DNA of 64,000 nt, taken from contig NZ_CP022219.1 of NCBI RefSeq assembly GCF_004114915.1, positions 3,378,501-3,442,500 on the forward strand, read 5' to 3'. Below the pieces are notes generated by a model that was not told the origin of the DNA, did not search any database, and worked only from the letters and a program-made list of their open reading frames with translations. Below are positions 35,760 to 45,098 of the stretch, piece after piece. This stretch comes from Bradyrhizobium guangxiense (GTDB lineage: Bacteria > Pseudomonadota > Alphaproteobacteria > Rhizobiales > Xanthobacteraceae). A program made the translations under genes and the position numbers. Each line of letters starts with the position of its first letter. Positions within the stretch are counted from its first letter, which is position 1.

Positions 35760-36335
35760 ATGAGCACGCGGTGGAGGATGATGCGTTGTGGGGTTGGCGG
35801 AATGATCGCCGGCCTTCTGCTGCTGGCGGGAGCGCCCGCGAAGGCGGACTCTCCGGCCGAGCTGATCTCCGGCTTCCGCCTCAAACACGGTGAGGCCCGT
35901 GTCGTCCGCGATGCCACCCTGGATCGCATAGCCATGGACCAGGCCCGCGCGATGGCAGCGAAGGATGACCTCAGCCACGACGCGCTCGGGCCCTTCAACC
36001 GCCGTGTCGCGCCGGCCGGCGCGGGCCGCGCCGCGGAGAACATCGCCTACGGCTACGACAATTTCGAGAAGACCCTGGGGCAGTGGATCGACTCGTCCGG
36101 GCACCGCAAGAACCTGTTGCTCCACAACGCCTCCCGCGTCGGCATCGCCAGCGCCAAGAACGCCAGCGGCAAGCGTACCTACTGGGCCATGGTGATCGCC
36201 GGCGATTACGAGCCGAAGGGCAAAGGCAAGAAAAAGGACAAGGAGCCCGTCGTTGCCGTGAAACGCGAGGTCGCTCCGGCCAGCAAGCCAAAGTCCGGCA
36301 ACTGTCACGTCAAGCTGCTGGGCCTCTGCATCTGA
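35760..36335 (+). CDS. exported CAP-domain protein
   Basis: This is a 191-residue protein starting at ATG 35760 (GGTGGGGG just upstream). A signal peptide precedes ADSPAELI. The CAP (SCP/PR1) fold is shown by DATLDRIAMDQARAMAAKDD, LSHDALGPFNRR, GRAAENIAYGYDNFE and WIDSSGHRKNLLLHNASRVG with the conserved histidines. A lysine-rich linker (KGKGKKKDKEP) and a final CHVKLLGLCI with two cysteines follow. Bacterial CAP proteins are secreted or envelope proteins of uncertain activity. Confidence 0.85.
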   Translation: MSTRWRMMRCGVGGMIAGLLLLAGAPAKADSPAELISGFRLKHGEARVVRDATLDRIAMDQARAMAAKDDLSHDALGPFNRRVAPAGAGRAAENIAYGYDNFEKTLGQWIDSSGHRKNLLLHNASRVGIASAKNASGKRTYWAMVIAGDYEPKGKGKKKDKEPVVAVKREVAPASKPKSGNCHVKLLGLCI

Positions 36336-36412
36336 GGCGCGCCAGCCCATCTTGCTCGCGCTCGGCAACGCGCCTAATTCATGCACGAGATCGCCAGAAG
36401 CGGAGGGCGTGA

Positions 36413-37591
36413 GTGATCGACCTCGACCGGATACGTTCCGACTCGCCAGCGACTGACCGGCTCGCCTATCTCCACAACGCCGGCGCGGCACTCATGCCGA
36501 CCTCAGTTGTCGCGGCAATGAAGCAGCATATCGACCTGGAAAGCGAGATCGGCGGTTATGCCGCGTCCGACCGCGAGTCCGGTCGGCTCGAGGCGGTCTA
36601 CGGCTCGGTTGCGCGCCTGCTGAATGCCGCGCCGGACGAGATCGCGCTCGTGGAGAACGCGACGGTCGCCTGGCAGATGGCGTTCTATTCGCTTCCGTTT
36701 CGCAAGGGCGACCGGATCCTGACTGCAGAAGCGGAATACGCAGCCAATTATGTCGCCTTCCTTCAGGTCGCCAAGCGAACCGGCGCGGTCATTGACGTGG
36801 TGCCGAGCGATGCCAGCGGTGAGCTCGACCTCGATGCGCTCGAACGGATGATCGACGAGCGGGTGAAACTGATCGCGATCACCTGGGTCCCGACCAATGG
36901 CGGGTTGGTCAATCCGGCAGCGGCAATCGGCAGGATCGCACGGGCGCACGGCATTCCTTATCTGCTCGACGCCTGCCAGGCGGTCGGCCAGATGGCCGTC
37001 GACGTCGAGGCCATCGGCTGCGACATGCTGTCGGCCACGGGGCGCAAATTCCTGCGGGGCCCCCGCGGCACTGGCTTTCTCTTCGTTCGCCGCGAGAGGC
37101 TGCAGCAGCTCGAGCCGCCGATGATCGACCACTTCGCGGCGCCCTGGGTCGCGCGCGATGAATATCGGCTCCGTGACGATGCGCGCCGCTTCGAGACCTG
37201 GGAAAACAATTACGCGGCCCGGCTTGGGTTGGGCGCGGCTGTCGATTACGCCCTCGAGATCGGAATCGCTCCGATCGAACAACGCTGCCGCCTGCTTGCC
37301 GGCCGCCTTCGCAGCGGCCTTGCCGCCCTTCCCGGCATCACCATTCGCGACCTCGGGCGCGCGCCGGGCGCCATCGTCAGCTTCACGATGGACGGGCTCG
37401 AAGCGGCCGCGGTCGTCGCAAGTGCCGCGGCAGCTGGCATCACGATCGGCGCTTCGGATCCCTCGAGCACGCGCATCGATGCCGAACTTCGCTCATTGCC
37501 CCATCTCGTGCGGGCATCTCCGCATTATTACAACACGGAAGCCGAGGTCGATCGGCTGCTCGCGCATCTGGCGGATCTGGCGTCGCGATAG
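36413..37591 (+). CDS. class V aminotransferase (PLP-dependent)
   Basis: This is a 392-residue fold-type I PLP enzyme from a GTG start (GGAGGG 6 bases upstream). It has LHNAGAALMP at the substrate entrance, ENATVAWQMAF for cofactor binding, Asp187 in YLLDACQAVGQ and the Schiff-base Lys212 in SATGRKFLRGPRGTGFLF. The pattern resembles Csd/isopenicillin-epimerase-type members; a cysteine desulfurase would need an active-site cysteine in the C-terminal loop, where none is seen. The substrate is unknown. Confidence 0.85.
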   Translation: MIDLDRIRSDSPATDRLAYLHNAGAALMPTSVVAAMKQHIDLESEIGGYAASDRESGRLEAVYGSVARLLNAAPDEIALVENATVAWQMAFYSLPFRKGDRILTAEAEYAANYVAFLQVAKRTGAVIDVVPSDASGELDLDALERMIDERVKLIAITWVPTNGGLVNPAAAIGRIARAHGIPYLLDACQAVGQMAVDVEAIGCDMLSATGRKFLRGPRGTGFLFVRRERLQQLEPPMIDHFAAPWVARDEYRLRDDARRFETWENNYAARLGLGAAVDYALEIGIAPIEQRCRLLAGRLRSGLAALPGITIRDLGRAPGAIVSFTMDGLEAAAVVASAAAAGITIGASDPSSTRIDAELRSLPHLVRASPHYYNTEAEVDRLLAHLADLASR

Positions 37592-37653
37592 CAGCAGGAG
37601 CCGGCGCGACCAGGCCGACCGTGAAGCCGATCCACCGTCGCGCCGCCTGGACC

Positions 37654-38115
37654 TCAGGCTCTTGTGGTCAACGCCGAGAGTTGGTCGGTATCGAAGCGGG
37701 CGCGTAGCGCGCTGATGGCTTTCGCATCCGGCGCTCCGCTTGCCGTCAACTTGGCCAACTCCTCGAAGTAATGCTCATGTCCCGGCGGCGATACGGTCAT
37801 CAGCACGCGCGCGGGCTTTTCGCTCGTGTTGGTGATGTTGTGAGGAATGCCGGGCGGAATGAAGAGGAAGGTCCCTGGGGTTGCCCGGACAACCTCCTCC
37901 CCGACGTGCCATTCACACGTGCCTTCGAGCATGTAGAAAGTCTCTTCCTGAACACGATGAACGTGCCGGCCGGTGGCGAATCCTGCCGGAACTGTCCAGT
38001 CGAACATACTGGTGTGCCTAGTGTCCTCTCCGGTCACCAGGAAGGCCATTGGTTGGCCACGCAGCATGACCCCTTCAGTCTCGCCGGGCCTGCGGATCAC
38101 GTGTTTCGCGGTCAT
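37654..38115 (-). CDS. cupin-domain protein
   Basis: This is a 153-residue single-domain cupin. The first motif is GRHVHRVQEETFYMLEGTCEWHVG and the second PGTFLFIPPGIPHNITN, giving the metal ligands His, His, Glu and His. I start at the inner ATG (MTAKHV) because GGAGGAG precedes it by 4-5 bases, while an ATG 12 bases upstream overlaps that site. It diverges from a winged-helix/TPR regulator (38242), which may control it. Confidence 0.85.
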   Translation of the reverse strand: MTAKHVIRRPGETEGVMLRGQPMAFLVTGEDTRHTSMFDWTVPAGFATGRHVHRVQEETFYMLEGTCEWHVGEEVVRATPGTFLFIPPGIPHNITNTSEKPARVLMTVSPPGHEHYFEELAKLTASGAPDAKAISALRARFDTDQLSALTTRA

Positions 38116-38241
38116 GTACTCCTCCATGGCTTGTTGCAGTGCTCCTCACGGCTAGCGCGATCATGGTCCGATCCAGGCCAAAAGTGGTGAAGCCGTTCGG
38201 AAAACGTTGCAAAAAACCTGCGAAATGTGCCCTTCTTTGGC

Positions 38242-39795
38242 ATGGCCGCGATCCTTGAATTTGGTCCCTTTCGGCTCGATGGTGAGGCGGGGGTCCTGTT
38301 CCACGGTGCCGAGCCGACCGGACTCGGCCAGCGCGCCGTGCTGCTCCTGGCCCTCCTCGTCCGGCAAGCTGGAGCGCCGGTTTCGAAAGATGCCTTGATC
38401 GAGGCGGCCTGGCCCGCCCAGGCCGTTGAGGACAGCAATCTGACCGTCCAGATCGCTGCGGTGCGGCGCACGCTGGCGGACATCTCCGGCGAGGCGCATT
38501 GGATCGAAACGCTGCCGCGCCGCGGCTATCGTTATGTCGGCCCCACCGTGACGACGTCAAATCCGGATTGCACACAGGCAGCGGCACAAGCGCCGCCGCT
38601 GACATTGCCCGACAGGCCGTCGATTGCGGTGCTGCCTTTCACGAACCTGAGCGGTGATGCGAACCAGGACTATTTTGCCGATGGGATGGTCGATGACATC
38701 ATCACCGGGCTTTCGCGCATCAACTGGCTGTTCGTGATCGCGCGGAATTCCACATTCGCCTACAAGGGCCACGCGGTGGACGTGAAGCAGGTCGGCCGCG
38801 AGCTTGGTGTGCGCTACGTGCTGGAAGGCAGTGTCCGCAGGACAGGCACGCTCGTCCGCATCACTGGCCAGTTGATCGATGCATCGACTGGAATGCACGT
38901 ATGGGCCCAGCGATTTGACCGCCGGTCCGAAGACGTCTTCGCCCTCCAGGATGACATCGCATTGTCGACCGTCGGTGCCATCGCGCCCAGCCTGCGGCGC
39001 GCCGAGATCAATAGGGTCAAGCGCAAGCGGCCCGAGAGTCTGGACGCCTATGATCTCGTGCTGCGCGCCCAACCGGACGTCGATTCCGGCATGCCGGCCC
39101 AGGTCACCCAGGCGCTCGTGTTGCTCGAACGGGCGATCGCGCTCGAGCCTGCGTATGCACTCGCGCACGGCAATGCAGCGATGTGCCATCATTGCTTGTT
39201 TCTCCGGGCCGGTCTGCAGGATGCCAATCGCGGGGCCTCGATCCGCCACGCGCGCTCGGCCATTGCCCACGGCCAGGATGATGCGCTCGCTCTCACGCTC
39301 GCGGGTTTCTCGATCGGCATGGACGGGCACGATCGTTCTGCAGCATTCACTGCGTTCGAGGCCGCGCTCGCCATCAGCCCATCATCGGCGCTGACCTATA
39401 TCCTCGGCAGTGTCGTGCTCGGCTGGGGCGGAGATTCCGACCGCGCCATCGAATGGAGCGAGCAAGGCCTAAGGCTCAGCCCGTTCGATTCCTGGGCTTT
39501 CGCCGCATTCGACGCCCAGGCGCTCGGGCACTTCCATCGCGGCCGATATGACGAGGCGTGCCGCGCCGCTTACCGCTCGGTTCAAGCCAACCCTCGCCAC
39601 AGCATCACCCATGTGCAATTGGCCGCAGCACTGGCAAAACTTGGACGATTGCAGGAGGCGAAAGCGGCGGCCGCGCGGGTGCTGGAGCTTCACCCGACGT
39701 TCCGCTACGGCCGTCAATTCCAGGGCGTCAACTGCGCGCCGGCGCTCGCCTCCTCGCTTGGCGATGCCCTCCGCGTTGCAGGGCTTCCGGAGTAG
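38242..39795 (+). CDS. winged-helix transcriptional regulator with TolB-like and TPR domains
   Basis: This is a 517-residue protein with three parts. Residues 1-95 are an OmpR/CadC-type winged helix (ILEFGPFRLD, LIEAAWPAQAVEDSNLTVQI, HWIETLPRRGYRYVG). A central alpha/beta domain (PSIAVLPFTNLSGDANQDYF to YVLEGSVRRTG) resembles the adenylate-cyclase-associated N-terminal of rhizobial CadC-like proteins. The rest, from about 280, is TPR. There is no membrane segment between DNA-binding and sensor parts, so it is a cytoplasmic regulator. A GTG 15 bases upstream (38227) could be the start instead. Divergence from the cupin gene makes that gene a likely target. Confidence 0.8.
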   Translation: MAAILEFGPFRLDGEAGVLFHGAEPTGLGQRAVLLLALLVRQAGAPVSKDALIEAAWPAQAVEDSNLTVQIAAVRRTLADISGEAHWIETLPRRGYRYVGPTVTTSNPDCTQAAAQAPPLTLPDRPSIAVLPFTNLSGDANQDYFADGMVDDIITGLSRINWLFVIARNSTFAYKGHAVDVKQVGRELGVRYVLEGSVRRTGTLVRITGQLIDASTGMHVWAQRFDRRSEDVFALQDDIALSTVGAIAPSLRRAEINRVKRKRPESLDAYDLVLRAQPDVDSGMPAQVTQALVLLERAIALEPAYALAHGNAAMCHHCLFLRAGLQDANRGASIRHARSAIAHGQDDALALTLAGFSIGMDGHDRSAAFTAFEAALAISPSSALTYILGSVVLGWGGDSDRAIEWSEQGLRLSPFDSWAFAAFDAQALGHFHRGRYDEACRAAYRSVQANPRHSITHVQLAAALAKLGRLQEAKAAAARVLELHPTFRYGRQFQGVNCAPALASSLGDALRVAGLPE

Positions 39796-39814
39796 TGCTC
39801 GGCCCGGCCTGCGC

Positions 39815-41059
39815 TTACGTGCAACGCGCACTCAGGCCGGATGCACTGAGCTTGGCCATCACCTCGTCGAGATGCGCGGCATCGCGGGTCTCGATGACGA
39901 GCTGCAGCAGCGTGGCCTTGGCCGGCAGGTCCGAGAAGGTGCGCTGGTGCGAGACCTCGATGATGTTGGCGCCGGCCTCGGCGAGCAGCGTCGCCACCGC
40001 GGCCAATTGCCCGGGTCTGTCGGGGATGTCGAGCGAGAGCTGGGTCAGCCGCCCTTCTCGTGCGAGCTCGCGCGTCAGGACGGAGGCGATCAGCCGCGTG
40101 TCGATATTGCCGCCGCTCAGGACGAGGCCGACCTTCTGGCCGGCAAAGCGGGTCCGATCGGACATCAGCGCGGCGAGGCCGGCGGCGCCGGCGCCTTCGA
40201 CCACCGTCTTCTCGATCGAGATCAGGGTCGCGACAGCACGCTCGAGCTCGGCTTCGTTGACGAGCGCGATGTCGTCGACGAGGCGGCGGACGATTTCGGT
40301 AGTGATCTTGCCGGGCGATTTCACCGCGATGCCTTCGGCCAGCGTATCGCCGCGCGCCGGCAGATTGCTCGAATGAATGGCGTTGTACATCGAGGGATAG
40401 AGCCAGGCCTCGACGCCCAGGATTCGCAGTGACGGCTTGATCGATTTCGCGGCAATGGCGATGCCGCTGATCAGGCCGCCGCCGCCGATCGGAACGACCA
40501 GCGTATCGAGCTCCGGCACGGCGCTCATCATCTCCAGCCCGACGGTGCCCTGCCCCGCGATCACGAGCGGATCGTCGTAAGGGTGGACAAAGATCATTCC
40601 CCTGGCTTCGCCGTGGTTGCGGGCGAACGCGGCCGCCTCCTCCAGCGTCGCGCCGGTGACGACGACTTCCGCGCCGTGATGCCTTGTGTTCTCGATCTTC
40701 ACCATGGGCGTGCCGACCGGCATCACGATGGTGGCGGGAATGCCGAGCCGCTTGGCGTGATAGGCAACGCCCTGCGCGTGGTTTCCGGCCGACATGGCGA
40801 TCACGCCACGCGCACGCTCTTCCGGCGTCAGCGCCGTGAGGCGGTTGAGCGCGCCACGCTCCTTGAAGGAGGAGGTGAACTGGAGGTTCTCGAATTTGAG
40901 CCAGATCTCGCAGCCGCAGATGCTGCTCAGCGTGCGGCTGTAGCTGCAGGGCGTCTCGACGACAGCGCCCTTGATCGTCTCGGCGGCAGCACGAATGTCG
41001 CTGGGTGCGACGGGAAAGTCGCTCAGGTCGGGCGATGTGGTTTGGGACAAGTCAGCCAT
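39815..41059 (-). CDS. ilvA: threonine ammonia-lyase with ACT domain
   Basis: A PLP enzyme deaminating threonine to 2-oxobutanoate, the first committed step to isoleucine. The 414 residues have the PLP lysine in FTSSFKERGA (Lys66), SAGNHAQGVA, PIGGGGLISG and a C-terminal ACT-like domain (TQLSLDIPDRPGQLAAVATL) for feedback control. Some members of this size are catabolic (TdcB-like); the C-terminal ACT favours a regulated form. I start at MADLSQT, as 14 earlier residues look non-coding. It follows the phytoene-synthase-like gene by 45 bases. Confidence 0.92.
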   Translation of the reverse strand: MADLSQTTSPDLSDFPVAPSDIRAAAETIKGAVVETPCSYSRTLSSICGCEIWLKFENLQFTSSFKERGALNRLTALTPEERARGVIAMSAGNHAQGVAYHAKRLGIPATIVMPVGTPMVKIENTRHHGAEVVVTGATLEEAAAFARNHGEARGMIFVHPYDDPLVIAGQGTVGLEMMSAVPELDTLVVPIGGGGLISGIAIAAKSIKPSLRILGVEAWLYPSMYNAIHSSNLPARGDTLAEGIAVKSPGKITTEIVRRLVDDIALVNEAELERAVATLISIEKTVVEGAGAAGLAALMSDRTRFAGQKVGLVLSGGNIDTRLIASVLTRELAREGRLTQLSLDIPDRPGQLAAVATLLAEAGANIIEVSHQRTFSDLPAKATLLQLVIETRDAAHLDEVMAKLSASGLSARCT

Positions 41060-41104
41060 GGGACAGCATAGAGCATTTGCCCGGCTCGGGCGATAAGCCA
41101 ACCG

Positions 41105-41968
41105 CTATTTGGTAAATTCCCGGGAACGTGAAGCCCGCCAGAGGGTCCACAGCGTACGCAGCCGTGACGAAGGCTGCAGCGCAAACGGATTGCGGCCGGC
41201 TTGCGACAGGCGCTTGAGATCGGCCCTGACCTGGCTCAGCGGCAGAAACGCCGGACGCACCGCCGCCGGCACATCCGCCAGCAGCGACAAGGCCGTAGTC
41301 AAATGCTGCTGCGCCTCGCCGGCGAGCTCCGCCAGCACGGCCCGCAGGTTCGACGTCTCCTTGCCGGCGAACACGTCCTCCATCTGGCAGCCATGGCTCG
41401 CCAGCACCTGCTGCGGCAAGAATAGCTGCCGGTGCGACGCATCGCGCGGCAGGTTCGTGATGATTTGCACGATGCCCTGCGCCAGCCCGGCATGACGGGC
41501 GAGATGTTCGACCGCTTCCGACGGCGGCGCCAGGACCTGCGCGGCCAGACCGAACAATGCCGATGAGGTCGCGGCCAGATAGCCCTCCAGCGCCGCCATG
41601 GTCGGCATCGGATCGTTGTAGAGGTCGAACTGGTGCTCGTCGATGAGCAGCGAGAACGGCTCCACCGGCAGATCGAAATCGCGGATCGCGCGCAGCAGCT
41701 CGGCCGCGACCGGATTGCCCTCGGCACTGCCGTGGACGAGGCCCGAGAACAGATCGGTCCACCATTGAAACCGGATCTCGCCGGGCAAGGGCTGGCTGAC
41801 CTGGTCGCGGACGCGGACGATCTCGACGTTGAAGGCATAGAGCGCCAGCAGCGCGCGGCGCTCAGCGGCAGGTGCGAACAGCGTCGCGGCATAACGCGGA
41901 AAATCGTGGCTGCGCACGAGATCGGCGCAAAAGGCGACTGAATCGGGCGGCGGCGCGGCGCTGCTCAT
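41105..41968 (-). CDS. squalene/phytoene-synthase-family protein, NDUFAF6-like
   Basis: This is a 287-residue protein of the squalene/phytoene synthase fold. It has FPRYAATLFAPAAERRALLALYAFNVEI and RVRDQVSQPLPGEIRFQWW, then LIDEHQFDLYNDP and AQGIVQIITNLPRDA. The first Asp-rich motif is degenerate and no carotenoid gene is nearby, so a true phytoene synthase is unlikely. The human homologue NDUFAF6 assists complex I assembly. It sits 4 bases after an Mth938-domain gene in the secDF operon. Confidence 0.8.
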   Translation of the reverse strand: MSSAAPPPDSVAFCADLVRSHDFPRYAATLFAPAAERRALLALYAFNVEIVRVRDQVSQPLPGEIRFQWWTDLFSGLVHGSAEGNPVAAELLRAIRDFDLPVEPFSLLIDEHQFDLYNDPMPTMAALEGYLAATSSALFGLAAQVLAPPSEAVEHLARHAGLAQGIVQIITNLPRDASHRQLFLPQQVLASHGCQMEDVFAGKETSNLRAVLAELAGEAQQHLTTALSLLADVPAAVRPAFLPLSQVRADLKRLSQAGRNPFALQPSSRLRTLWTLWRASRSREFTK

Positions 41969-41972
41969 AGGC

Positions 41973-42356
41973 TCATGGCACCGCGATCAGCGCCGCCGCG
42001 ACCCGCCGCCGTTCGCCGATCATGATGTTATAGGTGCGCACGGCCGGGCCGGTCTGCATCGTGTCCAGCACCACCCTCACTGCCTTGAGCGCCTGGCGCA
42101 GCTCCGGCGGCGGCAGCCAGAGCCCGGTTCCGGTGCCGATCAGGAGCGTGTCGATGCCGTTGGCGGCTGCGAACACCCGATCCAGCGAATAGCGGTCGAT
42201 CTTGGCCGGGTCCGTCACGTCCCAGGCCCAGATCGCATCGGGCAGGCACAGCAGCGATCCCCGATGCGACATGCCGGCAAAGGCAAAGCCGCCCTTGCCA
42301 TAGGCCTCGATCGGCGCCGAGCGCGGAAAATGCGGTGCGTTGGGATCGCCGGCCAT
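41973..42356 (-). CDS. Mth938-domain protein (DUF498), NDUFAF3-like
   Basis: This is a 127-residue small alpha/beta protein: HFPRSAPIEAYGKGGFAFAG, LCLPDAIWAWDV, NGIDTLLIGTGTGLWLPPPE and MQTGPAVRTYNIMIGERRRV. It is homologous to the NDUFAF3 family of complex I assembly proteins of mitochondria; alphaproteobacterial relatives are encoded next to secD and secF. It lies 60 bases downstream of secF and 4 bases upstream of the phytoene-synthase-like gene, so the four genes form one operon. Confidence 0.85.
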   Translation of the reverse strand: MAGDPNAPHFPRSAPIEAYGKGGFAFAGMSHRGSLLCLPDAIWAWDVTDPAKIDRYSLDRVFAAANGIDTLLIGTGTGLWLPPPELRQALKAVRVVLDTMQTGPAVRTYNIMIGERRRVAAALIAVP

Positions 42357-42416
42357 CAGTTTCGTCCGAATGAGCTTACTGCCCTCGCCAACTCGCGCGA
42401 GGGCAAGCGGTTCGGA

Positions 42417-43436
42417 TCATGCCTTGTTTTTCTTCGCCGGCGTAGCCTCGTCCTTCGCATCTTCGCGATGCTCGCCGACGCCGAGATAGATCAGGATCGG
42501 GGCCGCGATGAAGATCGACGTGTAGGTGCCGACCAGCACCACGCCGAACATCATCACCGCGGTGAAGCTGTGGATGGCATGACCGCCGAACAGCAGCAGC
42601 GCCAGCAGCGCCAGCGTCACCGTGAAGTGGGTGATGATCGAGCGCGACAGCGTCGAGTTGATGGACTCGTTGAGCAGCTGCGGCATCGGCATCTTCTTGT
42701 AGCGACGCAGCATTTCACGGATACGGTCGTAGATGACGACGGTGTCGTTGAGCGAATAGCCGAGAATGGTCAGGAGCGCGGCGATGCTGGTGAGGTCGAA
42801 ATCGACCTGGCTGATCGACATGAAGCCGATCGTCAGCACGATGTCGTGCACGTTGGCGATCATGGCGCCGAGCGCGAACTGCCATTCGAACCGGAACCAG
42901 AGATAGATCAGGATCGAGACGATCGCGAGCATCAGGCCGAGCATGCCGTAGGCCAAGAGCTCGCCGGCGACGCGCGGGCCGAGCACCTCGGTGCGTTGAA
43001 TGTCGACGCTGTCGCCGAGCGCGCCACGAAGCTTCTGCAGAGCTGCCTGCTGTGCGGCATCGCCGCCCGGCTGTTCCGCAACACGGATCAGGACGTTCTC
43101 GGGGCCGCCGAACTGCTGCAGCTGGACTTCGCCGAGGCCCAGCGCGTCGAGCGAGGTGCGCATCGCGGCGATATCAGCGGTGCCGGACCTGGCCTTCACC
43201 TCGAGCAGCGTGCCGCCCTTGAAGTCGATGCCGAGGTTCAGCCCGTGGGTGAAGAACAGCGTGATGGCGACGATCGAGAGCGCCGCCGAGATCGGGAAGC
43301 TGATGCGGCGGAATCGCGTGAAGTCGAAATGCGTGTTGTCCGGGACGATACGCAGCGACGGCAGCAGGCCGAGGGCGGCGACCACGGTGAGAATGGCGAT
43401 GAGAACGCCGAGCCCGATGAGAACGGTCTGAGTCAC
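42417..43436 (-). CDS. secF: protein translocase subunit SecF
   Basis: An inner-membrane subunit of the Sec accessory complex that uses the proton gradient to help pull exported proteins out. The 339 residues have a membrane helix, the periplasmic signature GIDFKGGTLLEVK, then five membrane helices with GYSLNDTVVIYDRIREML. It starts 10 bases after secD. The C terminus is lysine-rich and cytoplasmic. Confidence 0.95.
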   Translation of the reverse strand: MTQTVLIGLGVLIAILTVVAALGLLPSLRIVPDNTHFDFTRFRRISFPISAALSIVAITLFFTHGLNLGIDFKGGTLLEVKARSGTADIAAMRTSLDALGLGEVQLQQFGGPENVLIRVAEQPGGDAAQQAALQKLRGALGDSVDIQRTEVLGPRVAGELLAYGMLGLMLAIVSILIYLWFRFEWQFALGAMIANVHDIVLTIGFMSISQVDFDLTSIAALLTILGYSLNDTVVIYDRIREMLRRYKKMPMPQLLNESINSTLSRSIITHFTVTLALLALLLFGGHAIHSFTAVMMFGVVLVGTYTSIFIAAPILIYLGVGEHREDAKDEATPAKKNKA

Positions 43437-43446
43437 GATCAGGCTC

Positions 43447-45051
43447 CTAGATCGGCACGCTCTGCGGCCGCTTCCACCGTACCCAGCCGGCGACGATCAG
43501 CCGCGTCATGGTGAAGGCGGTGAACACCGTGGTGATGATGCCGATGCCGAGCGTCACGGCGAAGCCGCGCACCGGGCCGGTGCCGATATAGAACAGCACC
43601 GCAGCGGCAATGAAGGTGGTGATGTTGGAATCGAGGATGGTCGCCAGCGCCCGCTTGAAGCCGGCGTCGATCGCCGAAATCGCGTTGCGGCCGCCGCGCA
43701 GCTCCTCACGGATGCGCTCGTAGATCAGCACGTTGGAATCCACCGCGATGCCGACGGTGAGCACGATGCCGGCGATGCCGGGCAGCGTCAGCGTGGCGTT
43801 GAGCAACGACAACAGGCCGAAGATCATTGCGACGTTGATGACCACCGCGATGTTGGCGAACACGCCGAACAGCCGGTAGGTCAGCAGCATGAAGACGACG
43901 ACCAGGATCGAGCCGACGTAAGCCGCCAGCTCGCCCTTCTCGATCGAATCCTGGCCGAGGCCCGGACCGACGGTGCGTTCCTCGACCACCGTGAGTGGTG
44001 CCGGCAACGCGCCGGCGCGCAGGAGAATCGCAAGATCGTTGGCCGATTGCACGGTGAAGCTGCCGGAGATCTGGCCCTGGCCACCGGTGATGGGCTCGCG
44101 GATGACCGGCGCCGAGATCACCTTGTTGTCGAGCACGATCGCGAACGGCAGCCCCACGTTCTCCTGCGTGGCCTGCGAGAATTTGCGCGCGCCCGAGGTG
44201 TTGAACTTGAAGCTGACGACCGGCTCACCGGTGCGCTGGTCGAAGCTCGCCTGGGCATCGGTCAAATCGCCGCCGGCGACCAGCACCTGCTTCTTGACCA
44301 CATAGGGCGTGGGCGGCGGCGAGGCGCTCATCAGCAGCTCGGATTCCGGCGGCAACCTGCCCGCTTGCGCCTGATCCGGCGGCACTGACGTGTCGACCAT
44401 GCGGAATTCCATCTTCGCGGTCCTGCCCAGCAGCTCCTTCAGGCGGGTCGGGTCCTGAAGGCCGGGGACCTGCACCAGGATGCGGTCATTGCCCTGGCGC
44501 TGGATCACGGGTTCGACGGTGCCGAGCTCGTTGACGCGGCGTTCGACGATCTGAATCGACTGCTCGATGGTCTTGCGCAGGCGATCGAGCATCGCGGCCT
44601 GCGGGACGCTCAGGCGAATCCCCCCGCCGCCGGCATCGCTGACCTCGAGGTCGCGCTGGCCACTGGATCCCATCAGGCCGCCCAGCGGCTGGGACAATTC
44701 GCGCAGCTTGGCGAGCGCAGCCTGAACGTCACTTTCCTTGGTGATGCGCACTTCGGCCGCGTCGTTGCGCACGACCACACCGCCGGTGAAGCCGATCTTG
44801 GCATCGCGCAGGGTGCGGCGAACGTCGTCACGGACCTGGTCGAGCCGCTCCTTCTTCACGTAGTTGGAATCGACCTCGAGCAGCAGATAGGAGCCGCCCT
44901 GCAGGTCGAGCCCGAGCACGAGCCGACGCTGCGCCCAGGCGGGCCAGGTCTTGACCTGGGCCTCGGGGAAGAAGTTCGGGACCGCGCAGAGGCACACGAT
45001 CAGCGCCGTCAGGATGATCCCGAGCGCCTTCCACCGCGTGAAATACAACAT
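43447..45051 (-). CDS. secD: protein translocase subunit SecD
   Basis: The larger partner of SecF, 534 residues. It has the first membrane helix followed by LGLDLQGGSYLLLEVD, a large periplasmic domain (PVIQRQGNDRILVQVPGL) and the RND-type membrane bundle GIAVDSNVLIYERIREELRGG. Length is normal for alphaproteobacteria. It is 47 bases downstream of yajC in the operon yajC-secD-secF. Confidence 0.96.
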   Translation of the reverse strand: MLYFTRWKALGIILTALIVCLCAVPNFFPEAQVKTWPAWAQRRLVLGLDLQGGSYLLLEVDSNYVKKERLDQVRDDVRRTLRDAKIGFTGGVVVRNDAAEVRITKESDVQAALAKLRELSQPLGGLMGSSGQRDLEVSDAGGGGIRLSVPQAAMLDRLRKTIEQSIQIVERRVNELGTVEPVIQRQGNDRILVQVPGLQDPTRLKELLGRTAKMEFRMVDTSVPPDQAQAGRLPPESELLMSASPPPTPYVVKKQVLVAGGDLTDAQASFDQRTGEPVVSFKFNTSGARKFSQATQENVGLPFAIVLDNKVISAPVIREPITGGQGQISGSFTVQSANDLAILLRAGALPAPLTVVEERTVGPGLGQDSIEKGELAAYVGSILVVVFMLLTYRLFGVFANIAVVINVAMIFGLLSLLNATLTLPGIAGIVLTVGIAVDSNVLIYERIREELRGGRNAISAIDAGFKRALATILDSNITTFIAAAVLFYIGTGPVRGFAVTLGIGIITTVFTAFTMTRLIVAGWVRWKRPQSVPI

Positions 45052-45098
45052 CGACTGGACCTGTCAGATCAGGAGACTTGAAATGCTCGCGGACGCGC

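Noticed and set aside
41105..41968. Carotenoid or hopanoid biosynthesis gene
   Set aside because: The fold fits, but Asp-rich motifs are weak, no other terpenoid gene is nearby and the secDF/Mth938 context points to the NDUFAF6 group.
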